A model generated the notes under the pieces. The model was given only the letters and a program-made list of their open reading frames with translations, did not search any database and was not told the DNA's origin. Both the position numbers and the translations under genes were made by a program. From assembly GCA_050742455.1 (NCBI GenBank), contig JBOGIG010000160.1, positions 1 to 5,374 on the forward strand: a stretch of DNA of 5,374 nt, written 5' to 3'. Within the stretch, counting starts at the first letter, position 1, and each line of letters opens with the position of its first letter. This DNA comes from JBOGIG01 sp050742455. GTDB lineage: Bacteria; Actinomycetota; Acidimicrobiia; Acidimicrobiales; JBOGIG01. This document shows positions 1 through 5,374 of this stretch, one piece after another.

Positions 1-93
1 CACTGCACCACCCACCACCCTGCGCTGGACCTCGTCCATGTGAGGCAGGACCACCTCGAAGAATCGCGCGAGTCCCTGGGCGGTGACCTCCAC
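1..93 (-). CDS. ISAzo13-family-like transposase, N-terminal fragment (runs off left edge)
   Basis: Reading leftwards from a GTG at 93-91, 31 codons stay open to the window edge. The peptide begins VEVTAQGLARFFEVVLPHMD and continues EVQRRVVGGAV. The pattern of an aromatic/hydrophobic helix, then LPHMDE-x-QRR, resembles as I recall it the N-terminus of ISAzo13-type DDE transposases, where a similar segment precedes the helix-turn-helix. An in-frame TAG lies at 108-106 upstream, so GTG 93 is the first plausible start. There is no clear Shine-Dalgarno at the right distance. A TAGTAT hexamer (108-103, minus strand) could be a -10 box. Catalytic residues are outside the window, so activity cannot be judged. 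The call rests on a short segment and could be wrong. Confidence 0.42.
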   Translation of the reverse strand, partial: MEVTAQGLARFFEVVLPHMDEVQRRVVGGAV

Positions 94-106
94 ACCCTCA
101 CGATAC

Positions 107-116
107 TACGCGCGTA
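107..116. repeat. 10-bp perfect palindrome between two transposase fragments
   Basis: TACGCGCGTA reads identically on both strands. It lies inside a looser inverted pair, CTACG at 106-110 and CGTAG at 126-130. The pair sits between the start of the leftward transposase and the first IS256-like codon at 131. It may belong to the terminal repeat or operator of the leftward insertion sequence. The other end of that element is not in the window, so this cannot be confirmed. Confidence 0.35.
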
Positions 117-160
117 CTAACTTGTCGTAGACCCTCAAGCCCGAGGCGATTCCCGATGAG

Positions 161-976
161 GTGATCGACGCCTTGATGCAAAAGGTCCACACCGACAGGC
201 TCGAACTGCTCGGCGAGGACGGTGTACTGGCCCAGTTGACCAAGCGGCTCTTGGAACGGGCTTTGTCCGAGGAGCTCACCGACCACGTCGGCTACGAGAA
301 GGGTGACCCGGCCGGTCGGGGCTCGGGCAACTCCCGCAACGGGACCACGCCCAAGACGGTGCTGACCGAGATCGGGGCGCTCGACCTCGACATACCCCGG
401 GACCGGGACGGCTCCTTCGAGCCGATCATCGTGCCCAAGGGCGCCACCAGGCTCAAGAAGTTCAACGAGAACGTGATCGCCCTGTATGCCACGGGCATGT
501 CGACTCGGGACATCCGCCGGGCCCTCAAGCGCATGTACGGGATCGAGGTCTCACCCGACCTCATCTCCCGGGTCACCGCCGGTGTCCTCGAAGAGCTGGC
601 CGAGTGGCAGTCCCGGCCCCTCGACGCCGTGTACCCCATCGTCTACATCGACGCCCTGGTCATCAAGGTCCGCACCCAGGGCGTGGTGACCAACAGGCCC
701 GCCTATTTGGCCGTGGGCGTGGATGTGGAGGGCCGCAAGCACATCTTTGGGGTGTGGCTGGGAGACGGGGGCGAGGGGGCCAAGTTCTGGCTCTCGGTCC
801 TCACCGAGATCCGCAATCGGGGTGTAAACGACATCATCTTCGTTTGCTGCGATGGCCTGGAGGGCTTGGGCGATGCCATCGAGGCCACCTGGCCCAAGGC
901 GAACGTTCAGACCTGTGTCGTGCATCTGATCTCCGTTTACCGGCCTTCGGGGTTGGTCTTCCGGGCAGCAGGGTGA
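161..976 (+). pseudogene. IS256-family transposase, truncated at both ends
   Basis: This is a fragment of a mutator-type (IS256) DDE transposase, which in intact form has about 400 residues. Numbered from GTG 161, the reading shows the N-terminal segment with GRGSGNSRNGT, then TRDIRRALKRMYGIEVS, the first catalytic Asp in YIDALVIKV (D164), the second in FVCCDGLEGLGDAIE (D231), and CVVHLI ending at codon 929-931. From 932 the frame reads unrelated residues to a TGA at 974-976. The C-terminal third with the catalytic Glu is therefore missing. At the 5' side the frame is coding-like from 131 (TLKPEAIPDE before residue 1) and is preceded directly by TAG at 128-130, so the original start codon seems lost. 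The right break coincides with the boundary of the two-recombinase element. It is almost certainly inactive. The family call is secure; the exact 5' breakpoint is inferred. Confidence 0.88.
936..952 (+). repeat. Left inverted repeat of the two-recombinase element
   Basis: TTTACCGGCCTTCGGGG here is the imperfect reverse complement of 4043-4059, with 15 of 17 positions matching. An inner GGTC (955-958) is also mirrored at the right end, with a one-base shift. TCCG lies directly outside at 932-935. IS256 homology ends at 931. It probably contains the left recombinase core-binding site. Confidence 0.62.
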
Positions 977-1017
977 GGGTCCACCTTCGGCGCTGAACGG
1001 GGGTGGAGACTCGCTGC

Positions 1018-1025
1018 GAGGGAGG
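1018..1025 (+). promoter_or_regulatory. Shine-Dalgarno that selects the GTG 1030 start
   Basis: GAGGGAGG ends four bases before GTG 1030. It is the strongest ribosome-binding match in the 5' region and favours 1030 over the in-frame GTG codons at 1003, 1042, 1051 and 1087. The spacing is slightly short but usable. Confidence 0.5.
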
Positions 1026-1029
1026 CCCT

Positions 1030-2079
1030 GTGGGCGTTCGTGTGGTTCGGGTGGATGGCGGTCATCGTTTGGCGGGTGACGGCCCGGTGACTGAGCAGGC
1101 GAACCGGTGGCTGACGCATCTGGAGAGCCGGAACTTCGCGGCCGCGACGGTGCGTGGGTACGCGTTCGACGTGTTGAACTTCGGCCGGTTTTTGGTTGAG
1201 CGGACTATCGCCCCGGGCGAGGTGGGACCGCAGGACGTGTTCGATTGGGTGGAGTGGCAGGCGCGTCCGTCAGCCACTCGGGGCCAGCGGGTGGTGAAGC
1301 TGGAGGCGAAGCGGGGACCGGCTCCGACGACGATGAATCGTCGGATCGCAGCCATCCGCGGCTTGTTCGAGTTCCTGGTCATGAGCGGTCACCGCGACAC
1401 GAATCCGGTGCCGTCACCTCGCCGGTCGAGTGGCCTGCGCCGGGCCCGGTCAGGGCTGCTGGGACACGTACAGGGCCGGCGGCCGACGACGGGCGGGAGG
1501 CTGATCCGCCAGGACCGACGGTTGCCGGAGAGCCTTCCTGCTGATGATGTCGAGGCGTTCCTTGCGGACTTGGGAACCCGCCGGGACCGGGCGATCGTGT
1601 TGCTGATGCTGCTCGGCGGTCTTCGCGCTGGCGAGGTGCGCTCACTGCGCCTCGCCGATGTCGATATGGGGATGCGCCAGGTGCTGGTCACGGGGAAAGG
1701 CGCCAAGCAACGGCTGGTCCCGGTCGAGCGCTCGTTCTTCGCCGAGCTGTCGGGCTATCTGCGCCATGAACGCCCGAAGGGGCTGTCGACCCAGGAGTGT
1801 TTCGTTGTTCTGCGAGGCCCGACGACCGGGCAGGCGATGACCGAGGCGGGGATGCGACGGATCTTCCGCACGCACCGGTCCCGATCGGGTGCGACCCGGG
1901 TCCGGCCACATCGCCTTCGTCACACGTTCGGGACCGAGCTGGCTGCCGCGGGGATCGATCTGCTGGTGTTGCGCGAGTTGATGGGCCACGCCCACGCGGA
2001 GACGACCGCCGGCTATATCCATCTCAGCGACGAGACGATCTCGGCAGAGTGGGTCCGAGCCAAGCAGGCCATGCGATGA
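1030..2079 (+). CDS. Tyrosine recombinase, TnpA-like (Tn554 family)
   Basis: A 349-residue cytoplasmic site-specific DNA recombinase that would cut and rejoin element ends through a phosphotyrosine intermediate. The start chosen is GTG 1030 because of the GAGGGAGG site; GTG 1003 would add nine residues. After a short VRVVRVDGG leader comes a SAM-like core-binding domain (about residues 20-120, TVRGYAFDVLNFGRFLVE), a basic linker (about 120-165), and the catalytic domain (about 170-340). The catalytic set is complete: R199 (GLRAGEV), K223 (TGKGAKQ), H294 and R297 (HRLRH), H320 (GHAH), and nucleophile Y329 (AGYIHLS). Length matches the Tn554 TnpA class. Its stop overlaps the next gene as ATGA, implying translational coupling and joint action. 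A simple XerC/D or phage integrase is less likely because of the paired partner gene and flanking inverted repeats. I saw no clear promoter upstream. Confidence 0.9.
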   Translation: MGVRVVRVDGGHRLAGDGPVTEQANRWLTHLESRNFAAATVRGYAFDVLNFGRFLVERTIAPGEVGPQDVFDWVEWQARPSATRGQRVVKLEAKRGPAPTTMNRRIAAIRGLFEFLVMSGHRDTNPVPSPRRSSGLRRARSGLLGHVQGRRPTTGGRLIRQDRRLPESLPADDVEAFLADLGTRRDRAIVLLMLLGGLRAGEVRSLRLADVDMGMRQVLVTGKGAKQRLVPVERSFFAELSGYLRHERPKGLSTQECFVVLRGPTTGQAMTEAGMRRIFRTHRSRSGATRVRPHRLRHTFGTELAAAGIDLLVLRELMGHAHAETTAGYIHLSDETISAEWVRAKQAMR

Positions 2080-4037
2080 CGGTCCTGGCTGCGGTTGGGG
2101 ACCTGCGAGGTGATCTGATCGACGAGTACGCGTCGTGGGTGATGACTTTGCCGATCAAGTCGTCGGTCCAACGAGACCGGCTTTGGCGGGGCCGCCGTTT
2201 CCTTGTCGCCCACCCAGACCTCGAGGCGTGGATGAGCCGGCCGACACCAGCCCGCCTCGCCGATCTGCATCGCATGAGAGCATGGCCATTCGCCACATGG
2301 CTGTTCGTGACGGGCCTGATACGCCCCGACCTTGAGCTGGTGGCAGCTAAACCGGGCGGTGTTGACCTGCCCGCGGTGTGGGCCGCCGCCCACCCCGGCG
2401 ACGTCGAACGCGTCACCAGCAGCGGGGTCGACATGGGCTGGAGCAAGAACTGGATCCATCAGGTCGCCGTGCTCGCCTTGAGCCTGGTCGCGGTGGTGAC
2501 CGGCAAGACCCTCGACCAACTCGATGACACCGACTTCGACGCGGTGATCGCCGAATGCGACCGGGCTGCGGGCATCTCGGCGTCGGCCCGGTTCCGGCTG
2601 CACACGAGGATCTTCGCGTTGCGCCACATCTGCTTCCAGCTCGGCGTATGCGACACCACTCCTCGCATGGCCGGCCCGTCGGCCCGCACGGCGGCGGAAC
2701 ACGCCGAGACGATCTGCCAGCCGGAGATCCGCCGGGAGGTTGTCCGCTACGCGCAGACCATCACCCCAGTCCTGCGACCGATGACCGTGCAGATGCGGAT
2801 CAAGTCGATCCGGGTCCTGACCGACTGGCTCGCCGAGCAGCACCCCACCGTCAGCCGTCTCGACCAGCTGACCCGGACCGGCCAGATCGAGCCGTTCCTG
2901 GCCTGGGCCCGCCACCGGCCATGGCGGGGAGCCAACGGCCAAGGCCGCACGGTGAGCCTGACTCAATACCATCACGACGTCATCGACCTGCGGGTGTTCT
3001 TCGAGGACATCGCCGAATGGGGATGGGCATCGAGCCCGCAACGACGACTCATCTTTCTCGCCGACCTGCCCCGCCTGCCCCAGCCTCTCCCCAGGGGACT
3101 GGCTCCTGACACCGACCGCGACATCATGGCCGCCGTCGCCGGTCTCGACGATCCTTTCGCCAGGACCGGGCTGACCCTGCTGCGCGCCACCGGCATGCGC
3201 ATCGGCGAACTGCTCGATCTCGAGCTCGACTGCATCGCCGACTTCGGAACGCACGGCATCTGGCTCAAGGTTCCCCTCGGCAAACTTGGCACCGAACGCA
3301 TGGTTCCTCTCGATGCCGAACCACTCCACGCCCTCGACACCTGGATCACGGCGCGAGGCACTCAGCGCGCTCTCCAACATGCCCGGCACAGGCGGCCGGC
3401 GGACTTCGTCTTCGTGGAACGGGGCCGCAAGCTCGGCGGGCACCGGATCCGCCAAGGACTCCGCCAAGCCGTGCTTGACGCCGGGGTGACCGCCCCCGAC
3501 GGCACACCACTACGTGTCACGCCCCACCAGCTCCGTCACACCTTCGGAACCGCTCTGGTCAACGCCGGCATGGGACTCCCCGCATTGATGGCTCTCCTCG
3601 GACACGTCACCCCGGACATGACCCTGCGCTACGCCCAAGTGGCGTCGCCGACCGTCCGCGCCGGCTACGAGACCGCCATGAGCAAGGTTCGGGCCAAACG
3701 GCCCCTCTTCGTCCTGCCAGCCGGAGGCGCAACCAGCGTCCCATCCAAGATCGACTGGCTCCACTCCGAGATGCTCAAGACCCGGGTCGCGCACGGGTTC
3801 TGCTCGCGAGAGCTCACCGCGGGAGCCTGTCCCTACGCCAACATCTGCGAACAGTGCGACAACTACGTCCCCGACCCTGACCGCGCCGAAGTCATCACCG
3901 GACAACTCGACGACATCCGAACCCTTCGCGTCGACGCCGAGCAACGGGGATGGGACTCCGAAGCCGCCCGGCACCACCGGGTCGAGGCATCCCTCGAACG
4001 GCACGTCACCAACCTCCGCCGGCACCCCTTCTCTTGA
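2076..4037 (+). CDS. Large tyrosine recombinase, TnpB-like (Tn554 family), with C-terminal cysteine cluster
   Basis: A 653-residue tyrosine recombinase starting at ATG 2076, which overlaps the previous stop by four bases. The frame is open further upstream, but only inside the preceding gene. Only a weak CAGG (2065-2068) precedes the ATG, so expression probably depends on coupling. Residues 1 to about 230 form an N-terminal region without a motif I can name. A SAM-like core-binding segment follows at about 236-310 (TVQMRIKSIRVLTDWLAE). The catalytic domain spans about 340-530 with all expected residues: R375 (GMRIGE), K403 (LGKLGTE), H484 and R487 (HQLRHTFG), H510 (LGHVTPD), Y519 (LRYAQV). 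Beyond it, C576, C585, C591 and C594 (spacing x8, x5, x2; ACPYANICEQCDNY) look like a small metal-binding module, which I infer to be zinc. Length and placement match Tn554 TnpB (about 630 aa). It probably works with the upstream recombinase on the element ends. Confidence 0.9.
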   Translation: MTVLAAVGDLRGDLIDEYASWVMTLPIKSSVQRDRLWRGRRFLVAHPDLEAWMSRPTPARLADLHRMRAWPFATWLFVTGLIRPDLELVAAKPGGVDLPAVWAAAHPGDVERVTSSGVDMGWSKNWIHQVAVLALSLVAVVTGKTLDQLDDTDFDAVIAECDRAAGISASARFRLHTRIFALRHICFQLGVCDTTPRMAGPSARTAAEHAETICQPEIRREVVRYAQTITPVLRPMTVQMRIKSIRVLTDWLAEQHPTVSRLDQLTRTGQIEPFLAWARHRPWRGANGQGRTVSLTQYHHDVIDLRVFFEDIAEWGWASSPQRRLIFLADLPRLPQPLPRGLAPDTDRDIMAAVAGLDDPFARTGLTLLRATGMRIGELLDLELDCIADFGTHGIWLKVPLGKLGTERMVPLDAEPLHALDTWITARGTQRALQHARHRRPADFVFVERGRKLGGHRIRQGLRQAVLDAGVTAPDGTPLRVTPHQLRHTFGTALVNAGMGLPALMALLGHVTPDMTLRYAQVASPTVRAGYETAMSKVRAKRPLFVLPAGGATSVPSKIDWLHSEMLKTRVAHGFCSRELTAGACPYANICEQCDNYVPDPDRAEVITGQLDDIRTLRVDAEQRGWDSEAARHHRVEASLERHVTNLRRHPFS

Positions 4038-4042
4038 CCCTC

Positions 4043-4059
4043 CCCCCAAGGCCGGTTAA
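4043..4059 (-). repeat. Right inverted repeat of the two-recombinase element
   Basis: CCCCCAAGGCCGGTTAA is the counterpart of 936-952, with 15 of 17 positions complementary in inverted order. It begins only five bases after the TGA of the large recombinase gene, so the element has almost no 3' non-coding sequence. TCCG follows directly at 4060-4063. Confidence 0.62.
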
Positions 4060-4063
4060 TCCG

Positions 4064-4149
4064 AAGTTACGCCCCAATCCCCGCCGAATAACACCCTTGA
4101 CCAGGCAGAAGAATGGCCTACGGGCCCAGCAATGTAGCCACTAAATCTG
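4064..4149. other. Short unassigned spacer between two mobile elements
   Basis: This stretch lies between the right end of the two-recombinase element and the promoter of the next transposase. I translated it in both directions and found no match to the missing C-terminus of the IS256 transposase and no convincing gene. Its right part (about 4125-4149) probably contains the left end of the IS1634-type element, but that end cannot be placed without the other terminal repeat. Confidence 0.4.
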
Positions 4150-4178
4150 TTGACGGAGGATAATTAGTTTGCTATACT
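4150..4178 (+). promoter_or_regulatory. Near-consensus sigma-70-type promoter of the IS1634 transposase
   Basis: TTGACG (4150-4155) and TATACT (4173-4178) are separated by exactly 17 bases. Each hexamer has one mismatch to the consensus for primary sigma factors. The expected transcription start, about seven bases past the -10 box, falls at or next to the A of ATG 4185. Imperfect inverted heptamers ACTAAAT (4140-4146) and AATTAGT (4162-4168) bracket the -35 region and might bind a repressor or be part of the element end. Confidence 0.7.
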
Positions 4179-4192
4179 GGGCTTATGCCCAG
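4177..4192 (+). promoter_or_regulatory. Perfect 6-bp hairpin spanning the transposase start codon
   Basis: CTGGGC, loop TTAT, GCCCAG. The A and T of ATG 4185-4187 are in the loop and its G opens the right arm. Five of the six pairs are G-C. A transcript starting at about 4185 would lack the left arm, whereas transcription entering from upstream would contain both arms. Confidence 0.5.
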
Positions 4193-5374
4193 GCGTGGTG
4201 GCGCTATGCACGTGTCGACAACCCGTCGCCACTACGTCGGCAAAGACGGGGTGGAACGGAACTACGAGACCCACTTGTTACGCCGGTCGGTGCGTATTGG
4301 ATCCAAGGTCCGCAACGAGACCCTGGCCAACCTGTCCCACCTGCCTCCCGGTATCGTCGAGGCGATCCGGGCCGGGCTGTCAGGTGAGACGCTGGTGGTG
4401 GCGGGCAGGGGATTCGAACTGACCCGCTCACTGCCCCATGGACACCTGGCAGCGGTGGCGGCCATGGCCAAGACGCTAGGCCTGGTTGACCTGTTGGGTC
4501 CGCCGTGTCGACAACGCGACATTGCCTACGCGTTGATCCTGGCCCGAGTGGTCCATCCCCGTCCCAAGCTGGCCACTACCAAGTGGTTCTCCGACACCAC
4601 CCTCGGCCCCGACCTGGGCCTGCAAGACATCACCACCGACGAGGTCTACGGGGCCATGGACTGGCTGGGCGGGCGCCAGGGCTCAATCGAGTCGGCCCTG
4701 GCCCGGCGCCACCTCGGGATGGGTCCCAATCCCTCGGGCCTGGTCTACTTCGACTTGAGTTCATCATGGGTAGAAGGAACCCATAACGAGCTGGCCGCCC
4801 GGGGTTACTCCAGGGACAACAAGCGGGGCCTGGCCCAGATCGAATACGGACTGCTCACCGACAAGGTGGGCAGGCCCGTGGCCATAGAGGTGTTCCCGGG
4901 CAACACCGCCGACCCATCGGCCTTCATCTCCATCGTCGAGATGGTCCGGGGTCGCTTCGGCCTCGATCACCTGACAATGGTGGGCGACCGGGGCATGATC
5001 ACCTCGGCCCGCATACGGGCCCTCAGGCAGACCAGCGAACTCGGGTGGCTGACCTGTCTGCGTGCCCCCCAGATCAAGGCCCTGGCCCGGGATGACGGCC
5101 CCTTGCAACTGGGTCTGTTCGACGAGGCCGACCTGGTCGGATTCTCCCACCCCGACTACCCGGGCGAACGACTCATTGCCTGTAGTAACCCGCTCTTGGC
5201 GAACGAGCGGCGACGCAAGCGGGCCGAGCTGCTGGCCGCCACCGAAAAGGCGCTGGGCCCGATCACCGCTGCGGTCGAACAAGGACGCCTGCGTGGCGCC
5301 GAGAAGATCGGCCTGCGCCTGGGCAAGGTGATCAACAGGTACAAGATGGCCAAGCACTTCGAGGTGGCCATCGG
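4185..5374 (+). CDS. IS1634-family (IS4 superfamily) DDE transposase, 3' end outside window
   Basis: The frame is open from ATG 4185 to the window edge, giving 396 complete codons of a protein that in this family is usually about 550 residues or more. The product would cut and join the ends of its own insertion sequence. Recognisable parts, numbered from ATG 4185, are: the N-terminal TTRRHYVGKDGVERNYETHL and ETLANLSHLPPGIVEAIR segments; TTDEVYGAMDWL; the first catalytic Asp in VYFDLSSSWVEG (D190); GYSRDNKRGLAQIEYGLLTD; FPGNTADP; and the second Asp in MVGDRGMI (D268). The third acidic residue, expected in a Y-x2-R-x3-E-x6-K signature, lies beyond the window. ATG 4185 is preferred because the promoter places the transcript 5' end there, which would make the mRNA leaderless; ATG 4206, in frame with a weak GGTGG before it, is the alternative. 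No internal stop or frameshift was found, so the gene may be intact. Confidence 0.9.
   Translation, partial: MPRRGGAMHVSTTRRHYVGKDGVERNYETHLLRRSVRIGSKVRNETLANLSHLPPGIVEAIRAGLSGETLVVAGRGFELTRSLPHGHLAAVAAMAKTLGLVDLLGPPCRQRDIAYALILARVVHPRPKLATTKWFSDTTLGPDLGLQDITTDEVYGAMDWLGGRQGSIESALARRHLGMGPNPSGLVYFDLSSSWVEGTHNELAARGYSRDNKRGLAQIEYGLLTDKVGRPVAIEVFPGNTADPSAFISIVEMVRGRFGLDHLTMVGDRGMITSARIRALRQTSELGWLTCLRAPQIKALARDDGPLQLGLFDEADLVGFSHPDYPGERLIACSNPLLANERRRKRAELLAATEKALGPITAAVEQGRLRGAEKIGLRLGKVINRYKMAKHFEVAI

Larger units (their letters stand above)
936..4059 (+). mobile_element. Tn554-like element with two tyrosine recombinases and no cargo
   Basis: The unit comprises an imperfect inverted repeat at each end, two overlapping tyrosine recombinase genes in one direction, and little else: about 80 bp before the first gene and a few bases after the second. 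Left of it is broken IS256 coding sequence; right of it is about 125 bp of unassigned sequence before the next insertion sequence. Tn554 and its relatives carry tnpA (about 360 aa) and tnpB (about 630 aa), usually followed by a small tnpC and resistance cargo. The sizes here (349 and 653 aa) match the first two, and the rest is absent. RIT elements, with three recombinases between inverted repeats, are the main alternative comparison, but only two genes are present. Both proteins keep all catalytic residues, so mobility is plausible. The exact ends are inferred from the repeats. Confidence 0.68.

Noticed and set aside
1003..1029. Longer start for the first recombinase at GTG 1003.
   Set aside because: It has no good ribosome-binding site, and the GAGGGAGG at 1018-1025 fits GTG 1030. 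It cannot be fully excluded.
1797..2075. In-frame extension of the large recombinase upstream of ATG 2076.
   Set aside because: This part lies wholly within the conserved catalytic domain of the upstream gene in another frame and its residues look non-coding; the ATGA overlap gives a natural start.
2013..3467. A 484-codon open frame on the minus strand opposite the large recombinase gene.
   Set aside because: It is a G/C-rich shadow of the coding strand; its translation shows no domain or motif, while the plus frame has a complete recombinase catalytic set.
3510..4049. A 179-codon minus-strand open frame over the 3' part of the large recombinase.
   Set aside because: It is antisense to the HQLRHTFG and catalytic tyrosine region and has no recognisable protein features.
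4060..4149. A possible rho-independent terminator after the large recombinase gene.
   Set aside because: Only short weak pairs such as GGCC-TACG-GGCC are present, with no following T run.
4764..5357. A 197-codon minus-strand open frame opposite the IS1634 transposase.
   Set aside because: The plus strand encodes the conserved FDLSSSW, FPGNTADP and GDRGMI blocks; the minus frame is a compositional shadow.
1..5374. A CRISPR array, tRNA, rRNA, toxin-antitoxin pair or defence cargo.
   Set aside because: I found no regularly spaced repeats, no cloverleaf-like sequence and no non-recombination gene anywhere in the window.

Overview
The window is high-GC DNA with the codon bias of an actinobacterium. 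Strong G/C third positions, GTG starts and the closest remembered relatives of all the proteins point to Actinomycetota, but nothing here fixes the genus. No housekeeping gene is visible. Every recognisable gene is a transposase or a tyrosine recombinase, so this is a stacked insertion-sequence region.

Layout from left to right. Positions 1-93 (minus strand) hold the first 31 codons of a probable ISAzo13-family transposase that runs out of the window. Positions 131-931 (plus strand) are an IS256-family transposase fragment that has lost its start codon and its C-terminal third. From about 932 to 4063 there is a compact element made of two tyrosine recombinase genes (1030-2079 and 2076-4037) that overlap by ATGA. 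It is bounded by a 17-bp imperfect inverted repeat (936-952 and 4043-4059, 15 of 17 matching), with TCCG directly outside each repeat. The homology to IS256 stops at the base next to this boundary. From 4185 to the window end there is an IS1634-family (IS4-superfamily DDE) transposase gene that runs off the right edge, preceded by a near-consensus promoter.

The two recombinases have the size order and gene order of TnpA and TnpB of Tn554-type transposons, and both keep the full R-K-H-x-x-R-H-Y catalytic set. They presumably act together at the inverted-repeat ends. No third gene (tnpC-like or a third recombinase) and no cargo lies inside the repeats, so the element looks like a minimal, insertion-sequence-like version of that family.

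The most interesting small-scale signals are three: the inverted-repeat plus TCCG boundary, the missing other half of the IS256 gene on the far side of the element, and the start region of the IS1634 gene. In that start region a promoter predicts a leaderless mRNA beginning at the ATG, and a GC-rich hairpin would bury the same ATG only in transcripts that read in from outside.
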